Positions 33,666 to 46,889 are shown, numbered from the stretch's first letter. The stretch is DNA of 64,000 bases from Lumbricus rubellus (GCA_945859605.1 OX243825.1:32868698-32932697), one strand, 5' to 3'. Notes: generated from the sequence alone by a model not told the origin. A program made the numbers and translations.

Positions 33666-35721
33666 TCTTTTAGTCCTAATGAAAATCGTTATGCAAACCT
33701 ACTACAAGTCGAAAAAGTATAATCACGTTAGACTGCCAAAAACAGTGTCCGCCTAATTTCAGTATTCGTTTAAAGTTAGACATTGAAGTTGTGGGAGTTT
33801 ATCGATCTGGTTCCGCATAATGTTACGACCTACTTAGCGCTTCACCGCTCTTTAAACTTTGAAGCCGTTTTTAAGTAGCGCTGTGATGCATAATGTTCAT
33901 AGAGACTGCGTGTAGGATGTCTACACATAGTTACGGCCATGAGCGGAGATTTAGGGAGGACAGAGGGGACGGACTCGCCTATGTTTGTGGTGGGGGACCG
34001 TCCATGCATTTGTCCCTCCCCCCCAATACTTAAGTGCTAGGACACACGCATGCTCATTTCTCAATCTATACTGGTAATAATATAAGAGATTAAGAGATCT
34101 TCGATGAAATTCATGAGAAGGCAAAGTGGACTTTAACCCGGTTTGGACCAAAATTTTAGTAAGCAACATTTTTATGAAATGTGCTGATATTTTGTACCTA
34201 AAATATAATGTTAGCACATTTGCATACTGTTTTTGACAGATCTCAAATAACATAATTATGCAAAACGGTATATATGTTCGTTACTGAATCTGTGAGCGGC
34301 GCTATATAAATGTTCAATTACAATTACAATTACAATTCGTTTCACAAACATTTGGCTAATAAGCGCCATGTCGAACATAGGCTACACGAAATGACTTTGA
34401 AACACAATAAAGAATCAAAAATGGAGAAATTAAATAAAAATCACCTGAAATGCAATGCTTTCAACAGCAAATTAAATAGGCTACTCACATACAAACAAAC
34501 CTGCATGCATACATACACACACATACAATTACATACATAGTTACATACATACATATTATGCAATTTTTCAAGAAGTAAGAAAAAGGGAAAAAATGGTATT
34601 TTGTGCCGGAAATGTCAACCACATGACTAAAAAAGATAGTCAGAAATTTAGGCCGACGAAAACTAGAAAATTTCGTCGGCGACTCAGCCGTTCGTCAGCC
34701 CAAAATGTAGCCTAGCGTCTTTCCTTCGGCCACTCGTTCTTCCCTCGCAACTTGTAGACCAAGTCTCTGACTATTAGGCTATAGTTGCGGCCTTCATCGA
34801 ATGTGACCAATTTATACAATCGTACAAAATGTCCACTGCATCAACAAAAAGGTTTAAAGTGAAGTAAAAGAAAAATTGTGTTGCAATAAGTTCAGACGTT
34901 ATAACAAGTTCTTTTATCTACAATGGATTTCCATGATCTGTGTCTTACGTAAAAAAATATGTTAGGACCTAATCCTTATTCATCATTAATATTTTTCTAT
35001 GGACTTAGACATCTAGGCCTATCATGAAAATATGAAAGGAAATGTAATTGAAATCTCGTGTTGATAGGCAAGACTAGGCCTACAAGACTACAAAACCATA
35101 GCAATCCCGTAGTTTCCTTTTCTAAGATTTGACGCTACGCAGTACGCAGTTCAATAACAATTGCAATTAGAATCATTGTCCTTTGCCAGATGGCAATGCA
35201 GTCTCGTTAGAAATTACTATTATAAGTCATAAGCAATTATGGCTTGAAATTTAAAGAAGACTGCTGCAGTGTTGCTATCTAGTGAAAGCCAATGATTATA
35301 ATTAGCTTCGGTGAAACATTTCCATTTTCTCCATTGTCACACTAAGTAGTGTGACAATAGTTTGACCTTTCGTCTTCATTAAATTGACCATGTTGCAACG
35401 AATATTGTCTGGCTCCTATACATGTAGATTGCGGCACATATTATTGTCTGGCAGCTAGATAGATCCATGAAACCTTAGGTCCTTCTCAAAAAGGCCTACA
35501 ATTAATGTGATTGATTTTGTGCAGCTGTGTAATGGACATAATGACCGAAGTATTGATGTCAGACGCAATAGCTAGTGCTATACTTATGGTATCTCAAATA
35601 CGGAGAATGACGCTGTATCTAATCTTCTTCATGTTCTTTACTATACAACTAAAATTAATTTTTCTCATGTCTAATTTGTGGCTAATTCTCTAATAATTAT
35701 AGCTGACTAACAAATTGTGAA

Positions 35722-35945
35722 GCCTGGTGGTGCAGTGGGTATGTTCGTCGCCTTGCAGTCGAAGGTTTGCAGGTTCTGATCCACCCCAAGTTGCCGAGTA
35801 GGGACCTTGAACAAGTCCTTCACTCGTAGCCTAATTGGTCAGCGCTTCGGCGTGAAACTCCGATGCAGTGTCCGCTCTGCAGTCGGAAGCGCCTATGAGT
35901 AGCGAGCGTAAAGGGGCGCTGTAACAGATGTACAAACAAAACAGA
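35722..35945 (+). mobile_element. tRNA-derived SINE (copy 2)
   Basis: It aligns with 8410-8630 through 'tagggaccttgaacaagtcc', 'gcgtgaaactccgatgcagt' and 'agcgcctatgagtagcgag'. The head (ggtggtgcagtgggta, then ggttctgatcca) is a more decayed A-box/B-box pair. Confidence 0.8.
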
Positions 35946-36954
35946 ACAAATTATTGATGCAAGGTAATTCTTTCACATTCAATAATTGCCTACTATTTAG
36001 TACATGGATGCTTGATCTTTCATTTAAACTCTTTTGCATTGCATGTAACAGCACATTGTTTCACGGTTTATGCACGAGGTTAATCATAGTCTTGGCCTAT
36101 TGTCCGGGATTATTCTCCCGGTTTTTGTCCTGAGATGTTGTCCAGTAGTCATTTTCGAGGAATAAGCTTAATGATTAATTATTATTGTCCAGTGACTTGT
36201 AAACTCGTTCATATGCTTACGTACTTACTCGCTAGCTCACACCATTTTACCAACGGTATTCCTCTCTATAATTTTGCTTTCCCCTCACTTTCTTCGACGT
36301 TTCAAATCGCAACACCACCAGTCCTATCTCAGTCGTTTTACTGTCTGCTTGCCTGAACCTTTGGATTAATACCTTCTGCCTATTAGGACTATAATTTATA
36401 ATTATAGATGCTGCTTTGCTTTGAGAGCCGGGTGACACAGTCGCTTCCCACGACTTCGTATTTTAGACTATGAAGAATCTATGAAGAATTTTCAAGCATT
36501 TTCCCGTTATCTCTTTTCCGCTCATTCCCCTAAATATTCGCTTTCACCCTCCTTTTCATTCACTTACTGTATGGGCAACCGCAGAAATTTTTGCAGTGGG
36601 GGGCAAAACATTTTTCGATGATCACAGTTAGGCCCCTACCGTAATAGTTTAGTAGCAAGAGCTTGAAAAATGCAAAGCTGGAAATTGGGAGCACAAGTAT
36701 TTTTCAATGAGGTTTCTTATTGCAAATTTTTCAGTTTCATTTTGTGTATCAGCTTTAATATGAATAGTTTCTTCAGTGCGAAGAAATTTAAAATCTTTTT
36801 TTAAGTAGCCTAGATGTTAAAAGTGGGTTCCTGAAGCGGCGCTGTAATTTTATAAGTCCATTGAATGAATGAATGGGCTAAGTGAAAAAAATAGGTGTCA
36901 GTTTTCAAGGTGCAAGTGTTCTTCTAGTTACATGTACTTCTATTGATACTTAGC

Positions 36955-37312
36955 TTAATTTTGTGCAGTTGTGAAAGGTTGCATGACAGCGAGATTCCAA
37001 TCAAGTAGGCCATAATCGATAGAAAAATACTATTTGCAAGGGTGCCAGCCAGAGAGTTAACAGCCAATGATCATGTTCCAGCTTTTAACAAGATGTTGAT
37101 AATGCAAGGCAGAAAATTAAGAGCATGTTTTTATCTACAGAGATTTCTAAACATAGATTTTTGACTTTCACTGTGTGCAGCCTATCGTTCGTATCATCAG
37201 TGCTTTAATGCGAAGAAATTTGTTAAAAACCCAAAAGTAGTAGTTAGAAAAATTAGTTTCCATTTTCCAGGGGGGCAAGTGATCCCCCTTGCCCCTGTGT
37301 GCGGGCGCCCAT
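36955..37312 (+). repeat. Partial copy of the 2100-2703 / 61167-61903 repeat
   Basis: It shares 'ttaattttgtgcagttgt', 'gcatgacagcgagattccaa', 'aacaagatgttgataatgca' and the terminal gggcgcccatg with the other two copies. Confidence 0.75.
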
Positions 37313-37660
37313 GACTTAGGCTACTGTAATCTTCAATTCGCTCTCGTATTCGCCTTTCCTACGTTCGTTCTCTTCCTCCGGTCGCTTCTTCGGCCATTCC
37401 CATATTCGATCATCCCACTGTCTTAAGCTCGGATTCGTAATTTAAAGTTACAAATCAGAGTTCTGTGTCTATCTAGCGTTCAGTTCTTTATCCCCAACAG
37501 CATCTCAATATTATTAGCATTAGAGAGTGCCAGTGTAGTGCGAAATTAATTCTATCCGGCAACAAAAACTATCAGAAACATTCTGTCATTGGTTCACGTG
37601 GCATATGTCGTCAGATAGCAACGTTCACGCCTCTGCCTCGTTTTCGTTGACAAATATGAT

Positions 37661-38109
37661 CCGGTGTAAAGGTTTCAGATTACCCCCTCCTAAACATTAC
37701 CCCCCTGCAAACTGTAAATTGCATCAATCATCGCATTTATTGCACTACAAATATCAGTAAAATCCTCCCGCTTCTTCTTTTGGTCTGAAGATTTTCATCT
37801 GTCATCTCACTTTGTGGTTTGTTATCAATATTTTAATCTGTAACTAAAATACTAATCGCCGCTGAAGTTTACATGGAGAAAATGGCTTCGAGGCTATTAT
37901 TTTTTCTGATCAAAATATTGATAGCAAACCACGAAGTGGGATGACGGATGGAAATCTTCAGACGAAAACAAGAAGCGGGATGATTTTTCTGATTTTTTAG
38001 TGCAATAAATGCGGAGATTGATGCAAATTTAGTTTTCGGGGGGCAATCTGAAACCGGTTTCAAGTTACCGGGGGTAATGTTTGGGAGGAGGTAATTTGAA
38101 ACCTTTACA
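37661..38109. mobile_element. Foldback MITE, copy with a clipped right end
   Basis: The left end is ccggtgtaaaggtttcagat. The right arm ends aatttgaaacctttaca but lacks the final ccgg. The arms share 'cttctt(g)ttttggtctgaag' and 'gtggtttgttatcaatattt' with the copy at 28560. Confidence 0.75.
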
Positions 38110-38429
38110 GGGTTGCATGCTTGCGGAAAGCAAGATGCGGGCTATTATAGTGTATATGGTATTAAATAGTGTTAAATAGTGTGAAATAACTACCAGAGTA
38201 AAGGTTTGAGGGGCAAGATCCGAGAGATTAAATTATTTTCAGCTAGACACATGTGTTGAAAATGTATTTGAGCAAATTTAAAATTATATTCGTTAGACAC
38301 CATATTTTATTGTAAAACGTTCCTTAATAAATAAATTTGCTCTCATTCAAAACCTAATGTATTTGAACAAAGCTTATTATTAAAGAACTTCAGCAGTGTG
38401 GTTTTTTTATTTGTGATGAAGCTGAAAAA

Positions 38430-39145
38430 AAATTACTGAGGGGCCCGACGTTGATTTATATGGACTTCAATTGATCAGAATAGAAGATCCAAACAAGCAA
38501 CGATCTGGACCCCGGAGGCAAGACGTAGTAGACTAAGTAGAGGTAGGTCAAGCAAGAGCTGGATGGAGACTGTGCGAGAGGATCTGTGATGTCTTGAGAT
38601 GACGTGGAACGATTCTGTTAAGGTGGTGATAAACAGAGTGGAATGCGTTTCCCGATGTGCGGATCTGCGCGGGAGGGATTAAAGTCTAAGCTGAGGTGAT
38701 GGCTGATGGGTCTTAATGAGGACTTTACTATGGGGTCCTAATTGGTGGGTTGACTTCCAACACCCCCCCTCACCCCGCGGCGAATCGCGATATTTTACTT
38801 TTGAGTGGAATGCCCATGGTGAAGGGAAAAGAACAGATAGTTCAAGAGATGGCGAAGTGTGGAGCATGGCTTCGTATAAGAACTTGAAGATTTGAGATGG
38901 GCGTAGACTGTTGTAGTAGGAGAATCATAGAAAAGTAAGAGGGTGGTCTGGGGTCTGACGTTGACTTATAAAGTTTGGATGAACCACGAGGACACTACGG
39001 GGTTCCAAGAAAGTCTGGGGCTTGAATCTCACAACCTCTGGCAATTCTCGCCAGTAGTAGTAGTTGCAGTTTAACGTCACTGTGTGGTAACAGAGACCAT
39101 TAGCGACGCCCTCCTCCTTTATCCAGGCTTGGGACTGGCACTGAC
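38430..39145 (+). pseudogene. Decayed LINE 3' region
   Basis: The plus strand around 38500-38690 has a degraded basic C-terminus (RGRSSKSWMETVREDL) of the LINE endonuclease/RT kind. At 39100-39140 'ccaggcttgggactggca' matches a block at 7765-7810 ('ccaggcttgggactgg'). Many stops are present. The assignment is tentative. Confidence 0.4.
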
Positions 39146-40600
39146 AGAGTGCAACCAGTGGCAGAGTTATGATGACACTACTGCAGTTAAATCTTATATA
39201 GGTTTGAGAGATCATGATAAAAAGGTGTTTAAGACGAATGACATGATATAGTTTGTTGGTGTTGTCATAACCTTAACGCGGACACAGACAATCGGACGAA
39301 TGCCAAGAGTCACACAAAGGCAAAACTTTAATATAAGGTTCCCGTAACATAGGACGCGCTCAATTTATTAATAATACAGTTTTCCTATAGGAAATACTTT
39401 TTACAGTGGGGATTTGGTTGTGCGTCAGCTGCCATCTTTCGGAGCGCAACAATAGGCTACTCAACACCGCTTCGTCCGTTAGAATCGCGTTTTCTCCTAA
39501 ATAGACTTGCATATTCGTGATGTTAATATCTCACAATCACACTTATAGGCGTGAATTACAATAGCTTTTGCACACCGAGTGATTATGCTAAATAAACAGA
39601 CTATTGTTATTGTTAACGAGTCGGTCAAGCCACCCGCGGATTAGATTTCGCACGTAAGTCGTGCGAAATTGCATCCTAGCAACGAAGTGGGCGTGGCCGG
39701 GTCGTTTCTGTTGCCCGGATAGTATTTCGCACTACACCGGCATAATAATAATTATTATTATTATGGTCGTTTTACGTAGTGTATTATGGGCTTGACCCCC
39801 AAGATTGCAACATTACGGCCATTTTGAACTGTTAAGGCGAGCGAATGGACATCCACATTTATAATAATGTAAGGCCTACATACATTATGTAGGCCTATTA
39901 GTCCTAATTATGTGTACAATATTATGCATAAATACACACAAATAAAAATTAATGAAATGGTACAAAAACGCACGTAGGGCTTGAGGGTCTGCCTTACTTA
40001 TTTTATTAGTTTAGGCCTACGCTAAGTCTTATCAAAAATTTCAATAGCCTGCAGAATGACATTGCAGTTTTAGAAAGTGTCAGTGTACAGTAATCCTATT
40101 AAAAATCAACACCGTTGGTCAACTATGAGTTTGGTGAAGATCGTAAAAGAGTATTATAACTGTGCAATATTATTCAAGAGCGGTTGTATTTTAATTAACA
40201 CCATGCTCGCAATAAAGCTGGTAACAGTGGAGAGATTAATTAAACGAAGTACTAAAGACTGTTGTCTTCACAAAGGTCGCAGTCAAGTGTTCGACTCACA
40301 TGTGCAAACATTTTGCCAGTAGAAAGTGGAATGATTAGGCTCCTAGGTCCTTCAAAAATTGCGAGCAACGTATTAATAGACTATAGCCTATACACAGTCT
40401 TGAGAAACAGGAATTTAGTTCATGTTTCTCATGATTTGTTTGAACCAGTTCATTTGCTAGGCTACTTCAAGTTTCCAACTCATTTAGAATACACAACCAA
40501 CAGACTACAAATCATGATGTTGCAAACTCTGTCTTATTACTGGCCATTTAGGCCTAGGATAAAAAAAAAGCAAGCATAAGCTTAGGCTTGACTTCAAGCT

Positions 40601-40782
40601 TCACGGCATATTTTTATTTTGAAGCGGAGGTACAGACGTAGGCCTAAGTTGTACGTAGTTGGTCGGTTGTAAATGAGTTTCAGTGGGAAATCTAAGTTCT
40701 TCATAAGCGGCTGGTGCAGGCGCTCCACTTGTAAGATCCAATACTTCAGGTCGTAGCATGTTACCAGTTCCTCTGAATGTAT
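40601..40782 (-). CDS. Gene A cytoplasmic-tail exon
   Basis: After a tttccag acceptor it encodes 60 residues to a TGA, including APAAYEELRFPTETHLQPTN and YVQLRP. YEEL and YVQL have the same 12-residue spacing as in gene C, and LQPT is shared. The third tyrosine motif of gene C is missing. Confidence 0.75.
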
Positions 40783-43700
40783 CTGGAAACATAATCACAA
40801 AATTTCTATTACCAAATAATTTTTTTCGCATTTTTATATAATAGAATTAGGCTATATAAAACTATATTATTATAGTTTTAAGAGGCGGTATGTGACGCAT
40901 AATAATTATTATGCTTCGGTTCGACCTGTCCTCAGTCGTCTCGAAATTTTGAACGAATTCCTAGTGATAATTTCTTGTCTGTTCAAACTCTTGATTTTGT
41001 ATAAAGCAAACTCGGGAAAAAAATTCAAATTAATTATGTGGCATAATATTAGTTTTTTTTAAACCAACCGAAAAGCAACCAGATAGGTCATCCAATATGC
41101 TGTAAGTAACCAATCAACCCTTGCACATTTTTGCCTTTATCAAGTAGTTTAATTCTTCGATTCCTTCAGGATAGCTAATAATCGAAAAATTAAATAGGAA
41201 CTAAATAACCATTCTGAACCTTGACATCAAGCTGTTTGGCTCAGACGTGGGCCTGTCCAAATTTTGAGAAATAAAACCAGTAAGCAAAAACATTAAAGAT
41301 AACCTAATTAGGCCTATAGGGTCTATCCCTTCCACTAGTTAAACCAGTCAAGAAAGCAATGGCTCCAAGTCCGATGATGCCCCAATAGGCTATTATAGTA
41401 ACCTGCAAGGCTAATAATTGAAGAAGTTTTACAACTTGTTTATTATTGAAAGCCAAGAGAACACCGCCTGTAATGAGGTCACGATTGCGGCCATTTTACA
41501 TTTTTTAATGCGCAACATAAATTTTATATGGCCTAATATAATTTTCGCTAAGCACAATATTATTTGAATAAACGAATTGCCTTTCAATATTGTTATTATT
41601 AATATTATTATTGCTGTTATTATTATTAGTAGGCCTAATATTATTTTAGAAAATATATTAATTTGTAACGTGCGTTCAGGTCACATCAAAAAATATGAAT
41701 CTTGTTTTAAAACTCCACTAAGTCTACACACGCGATTTTGCAATTACTGTGGATAGTTTTTCATACCGTGTTTTGCTCTTCGATTCCTAATAAAGAAGAT
41801 CAGTTGGATTAGGTTCGTCGCAAGCGAGATGAAGAGGATAACACCCAAAGCTATGGCTACGGCGTCATAGTTGCTACATGATGCACCTCCAATATCCGCA
41901 ACTGGCTCACAGGAACATTCGTCATCTGTGCAATTATAGTAATGTTCGTTTTTTCTCTCAACAAACTCACTTTATGCCAATTTTTTTATCGAATTCGATT
42001 AGTAGGCCTACATTTTAAAGACGTTTGTTTACGTAATGGCAAATCATACAGAGGCCTATCCGAGCTAACTCAGCCCAATCTTTGCTCTATTCACTAACAT
42101 TTCAATTGATCAATGAACGATTCGAGGATCAAATTTCTATTTTGTGATACAATAATTGTTATTGGCCGGGATTGAGCCTGCATTCAAAGTGTCTTGGGAT
42201 CATGTCTCGATACAATCTCAATAGAGACGACGTGTTAGAAAGCGTTTAACTTAATCAGTGCTTTAGTTTACTCACCTGCTGCAGTGGACATTGAATCTGT
42301 TGAAGCCGACATTATCGGTGTTGTAATTGTTGATGCTCGATACACTAAACGTTATACACACACTTTCTTAAAACTACCCATTTAAAAAAGTCAATAATAG
42401 GCTATATGCAGCATTTAATTAAATAGCCTACATTCATGAGGTAAACTAGTGAAGTTTGTATTAGGTCTAAATGCATAGTAGGAAGCCAAACCGTCCTAGT
42501 CGCAATCGCTAAAACATTTCATTTAGCCTAACGTTTGCTATAACGTCGGACCCAGAAGGATATGCAACACCCGCAAAACGATTGCAGATGAAATCGACTA
42601 AAGGTGTCCAGAAGAAAATAATCATCATATAAATAAAAAATATACACAGAGATGGTTAATCCAACAATAATATTGTCGTATTGCACCTGCTTATAGTGCA
42701 CTCTTTGAATGCCGAGGGGGCTATAGGATGACACTTATAAAGTACATGTAGGCTACACAGTTTTTGCACACCAATACTAATTGAGAATCACAAACTGGCA
42801 AATAGTTTACCTACCTACTATCGGAGATCTAGCTTCGTAGCTCACAGTACTAGGAATATTGCTGGCGTAATTCGGATTGGTTGGTGGTACGAGTTGCAAA
42901 TAGACATGACACGTGTACGGCATAATAGGCTATCGTACAGGCCAGCGGCGACTGTTATCTTAGAAACAGCCGTATTCTCTGTCGTTGAATCGTAAGAACT
43001 GGTAACATTTAGTCCATTGAAATCCGTCCAATAGAAGAACGGTCGTAATGTTGGAGCAGCTGCTGGTGGCATAGATCCGTTGTGATTAAATACGCATTCA
43101 ATTATAATGCTCTCGTTTTCCACCACAGTTGTGGTGTTAACGGTAATAACTGAAGAGGAATCTAGAAAATAATTATAGCCTAATCCAAATGAACGTGTTA
43201 TTTCTACAGATATTATAATAATTAATATAAATAACATAATAATGTTATATATTTTAAAAATCTTTTCAACTAAGTTAGAAGGTACGTAGCTTTTCAACGA
43301 TATGAGGGCCGGAACTAGGTAGGTGAGCACTGTGCATAGACCTACAAGTCTGATCTATTCGAACCATCTATAGCCCGAAAATATTTAATTTTCATACTTT
43401 ATTCCTAGAATTAACTAAGTATTCACTTAAAAATTCATTTCCTAATAATTACAATTATAATAAATAAACATGTAAATAAATAAATAATAAATAATTGCAT
43501 TAGCAATAATAATTTATATGGCGCAGTAACACAGCATAATTTATACCGTTACAAGGGCACCTTGGCCGAGGTAAGCACAAAATCAGTCAAAGTGATAACT
43601 TTTTATTTGTTCACCTAATACTGTAAGTAAGGCATTAGTACGATCAGCACTTCCAACACACCAGTACACTCCAGCTTGATCCATCGTCACGTTAAAGACA

Positions 43701-44602
43701 ATTAGGTTGCATACAACTATTCCTCCTGTTTTATCAACGGCATAGTGATTCAGTAGAGATGTGTAGACGGCACAATTCAGTGCAATAAGCAGTTGATTCG
43801 TTGAGGTTCCATCTTTCGACATGTACCAATGTGGGTAAAATAACGAAGTAGGACAGCTTAGAGTGGTTCCTCCATCAATCTCTGCAACGGCGTTCAAAGG
43901 TGTCGTCTGACCAAATCCCTCTGAAATTTTTAAACGGGAATATTCCGAAGTATTAAAAATTAAAATCTTCAAATAGGCCTACAAATTGTCTGGAACGGTA
44001 CACTTACGATTTACTTACAGTGCATTTTTTTCAATTGAAAAACAAAGAGAATAAGCAAATATTAAGCATAGGGCCTACTGTAGAGAAACTTAAACACTGA
44101 AACTATAGAGAACTGTGATACAACAGTAGGCCTAATAGTGTCTTACCCAACTTGATATTTTTTCTTAATATGTAGCCCAGAAATTTGAAGCTAAGTCTAA
44201 CCTAAGCGTACCCAGCATCGGTAGGAACTATCCTGTTTAACATGAGCTGCTCACCCGAAAAGCAAAATTTGTGTGTTCATGTTCGTTAATAATAGAACGA
44301 GTGCCGCCTTCTTCGTTTCCCGGGAGGACTCCAGGCTCTACATCTTGCTGAGGGTCCCGCCGCGGTGGCATGGCTAGGTGCGAACTGCATTCGCTAAAGA
44401 AAGAATAATAGGCCTATGTGATGTTAATGAGTGTGAGCGCGTGCAAGCGTGTGTGCGTTAGACGTAATAGGTCTAATTTTATGTAAATAGAATGCTTTGG
44501 CGTGATTTTAACTTCGTCCCTGTATTTATTAGTAAGTAAAATACCTTTTCCAGTCATTAGAACCATGCAGACGACTATAAGTAATTGTTTTAAGTGATAC
44601 AT
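40601..44602 (-). CDS. Gene A: two-Ig-domain receptor with YxxL tail, one-base deletion in Ig2
   Basis: Six minus-strand exons: 44602-44545 (signal peptide), 43920-43615 (V-like Ig), 43161-42815 (Ig2), 42344-42276 (stalk), 41925-41767 (TM), 40782-40601 (tail). The borders are GT-AG and phase 1. The Ig2 exon is 347 nt where its two paralogues are 348, and its frame breaks after AGLYDS, before the F-strand Cys. Read straight through, the protein would lose its end of Ig2, TM and tail; with one more base all six exons give 374 codons. So this is a recent pseudogene, a null allele or an assembly error. The third Ig exon of gene C is absent. The gene lies head-to-head with gene B. Confidence 0.7.
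41767..41925 (-). CDS. Gene A transmembrane exon
   Basis: The exon is 159 nt, phase 1-1, between an attgcacag acceptor and a gtatga donor. It begins DECSCEPVADIGGASCS, a Cys-rich juxtamembrane piece, then AVAIALGVILFISLATNLIQ and a basic stop-transfer FFIRNRRAK. Confidence 0.75.
42276..42344 (-). CDS. Gene A Ser/Thr-rich stalk exon
   Basis: The exon is 69 nt, phase 1-1, with a GTGAGT donor. It encodes RASTITTPIMSASTDSMSTA. It is equivalent to the gene C stalk exon. Confidence 0.65.
42815..43161 (-). pseudogene. Gene A second Ig exon with a frameshift
   Basis: It starts after a ttttctag acceptor: VVENESIIIECVFNHNG, then RPFFYWTDFNGLN. The expected end (MPYTCHVYLQLVPP, then ASNIPS) is present but in another frame, and 347 nt is one short of a phase-preserving length. 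The gene B paralogue has MPYTCRVYMQLMP in frame. Confidence 0.8.
43615..43920 (-). CDS. Gene A V-like Ig exon
   Basis: The exon is 306 nt, phase 1-1, with an aatttcag acceptor and a GTGAAC donor. It encodes EIDGGTTLSCPTSLFYPHWY and NLIVFNVTMDQAGVYWC, almost the gene B text at the F strand. The Cys-Trp-Cys core is complete. Confidence 0.8.
44545..44602 (-). CDS. Gene A signal-peptide exon
   Basis: The ATG at 44602 gives MYHLKQLLIVVCMVLMTGK and ends in phase 1 at a gtattt donor. The exon is 58 nt, as in gene C. Confidence 0.75.
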
Positions 44603-45504
44603 TCCGTTAGGTCTAATTAAAATCGGTTCACTGCGAACACTAGGCCTACACGATGAGTTGTTCTCTTAGTTGATGTTCAGCTTTCCATCAAAACACACAT
44701 AATTTAGATCTATAAGCATTCGATATAGTAAAGTTAAACGTTGAATACGTGTGAATTCCTATTTTAAGCTTAACTCATGCTGAGCTTGTGGTATAATAAA
44801 CTCCTGAAGAAACCTCTAGCCTACGCAACGCTTCTTCCTCAATTTGGCCTATAGGCTAGTTTGAAGTAGGCCTAAGCATAAAATGCGTTTAATCCATAGG
44901 CCGTCTACATTAGGTGTAGCGACCTCGTGCGAATGTGAACATTTTAGCCTGCACAATAATATTGTGATAAATTTCGCAGAGTGTGGCAATATAGCCTAAT
45001 GACATCTAATGTGGCATAGCGTCTCAAATTAGTGCAAGGCAAATAAATTATTGCAGCTAAAAGCTGAATGTTGAAAAATCTGTGAAAACATGCCACAAGG
45101 CAAGCAGACGTTGAATGAGTGATAAAATTTTATTGAAGTCGAGATAGAAGTTGGATGAGCGAAATAACCATGGTATCTATGCTGTGAAACCATGTCACTG
45201 ATGCTAAAAAATTATTGCAGTTAAAGTAGAAGTTGATGAGTGATCAAAATAATATTTCTGGTTAGAGTAGAAGCTGGAAAAGGGACGGAAATAGGCAATA
45301 GCAGAAGTTGAAGTTGGATGACCGAAGAATAAAATATCGCTTGCTCCTTCAATAGCCTAATTAATTTAGGCCTACGACGCCAAACTACACGTTCGGCAGT
45401 TGACACGATTATTATTTCTAGGTCAAGTAACGCTTAAATAAAGAATTGAATAATAAGGTACCATTAGTATTAGCCTATAATCCTAATGCCGTAGCTATGC
45501 GTAA

Positions 45505-45901
45505 AATGGTCTAGGCCTCGTGTATAGTCAACCTGCTCTTATTAGCGAATATTAGACTAAAAACCTTAAATGCCCCAAGTTTAAACTTTGTGTTGAATTA
45601 AGCCTAAACAAAGCTGTGCTAATAATAAGAGCAGGTTGACTACACGAGGCAGTGGTGGCACCGGGATTTCAGTTTTGGGGGGCTGAAATAACTGGAAAAA
45701 ATTCCATTTGCGCCGCCAAAATTTCTGACGACCTTTTTTTTAGTACTTATGCAGCTTTTATTTATTTGGGGGGGGGGGGCTGAACGTCCAGATTAAAAAT
45801 GTTGACATGGCGAAAAAACCGGATCGCCTATTTTGGGGGAGCTTAGCCCCCCTAACCCCCCCCCCCCTGCCTCCGCTACTGACACGAGGTCTAGACCATT
45901 T
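45505..45901. repeat. Inverted repeat of about 39 bp, right arm split by a MITE
   Basis: The left arm is 45505-45544 (aatggtctaggcctcgtgta, then ctgctcttatta). The right arm begins taataagagcaggttgacta at about 45626 and resumes after the MITE as tctagaccatt (45890-45901). Confidence 0.8.
45650..45881. mobile_element. hAT-type MITE inside the inverted repeat
   Basis: The ends are cagtggtggcaccgg and cctccgctactg. The 8-bp target duplications acacgagg lie at 45642-45649 and 45882-45889. The interior has G and C homopolymers. Confidence 0.85.
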
Positions 45902-46889
45902 TAGACCATTATTGGCCAGACGTTTTTTATGTTTATATAAATAATTTCAACTTCAGTTGTCCCGTCAAAACTGCATTAATTTAACCTCTTGTCGTCGATT
46001 TCTTTTCTTCATGGACTTTAGCAATGGTGGAGATGTAGGCCTAGATGACGCTTTGAATAAATAATGATGATTTGAATAAATAATACGCTAATTACGTTGC
46101 AAAATCATATAAAATGTAGGTCTAATGAGAAATTGAATATTTTGCTGACGTCAAATTCTTAGTAGCCCTTTTTGTGTTAAGTAGCCATTAGTGACACTTT
46201 CTAAAAGGTGATCAAGTGCTCACTATAATTATAGATCAAGTAGTCTATAATAGTTGGCAACGGCGTTTTAACTACATTCGCAGGACGTCGCCACCGTACG
46301 CAGGTTGAATACCAGGAAGAATGATGCTGTAGCAGTTTTGTGTGCGACAGCGTGTAAAGGCAGACTTCGTTGATTTAGTTATGTCAGAAGAATCAATAAC
46401 GCCCAGTTATATTATGAGGATACGTTAAAGAAATCTTAGCTACACTTTAGGTTTCGTCGAATAAAGAAGACTCTGTGAATAGATTTCGACTCAATGTGTT
46501 GTGGAATAAATTATGGTTTTTGGTTTCGTAATAGAAGCAATCTTTTAGGTGAAAGCAGACCCATTGAACCAACTTCCTACCCGATTAGAGTTATGTCAAA
46601 TTCATACCGAATTGGAGTAGGCCTAATTCTATGGAAATATCTACTGAATATAACAGGTTAGTAGTTTGTGAAATGATGTTTTATGCATTTGACGCATGTA
46701 TTAGTGTCGGTTGTGGACCAGTTAGTCTAATTCATCCATTTCGAAAAGTTATGCATAGCACATTTAATTTCGGTGAACTATAAATAATTATAGATGCCAC
46801 CAACTCTAGCACGGTTTACTGTCAATACCGCGCACAATCCAGCTTCTATTTGACACATAGAAATATCTTCATGATTTACATTTTACGTT

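Larger units (their letters stand above)
33666..40600. other. Intergenic spacer between genes C and A
   Basis: No receptor exon was found. It holds a (CAATTA)n tail after a LINE/SINE-like 'gcggcgctatataaatg' end at 34295-34335, a SINE at 35722-35945, a (GAAT)n LINE tail at 36826-36880, the repeat at 36955-37312, a foldback element at 37661-38109, and a decayed LINE-like block at 38430-39145. A 'cagttcgtacatg...' run before it (33040-33130) is alternating purine-pyrimidine. Confidence 0.6.
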
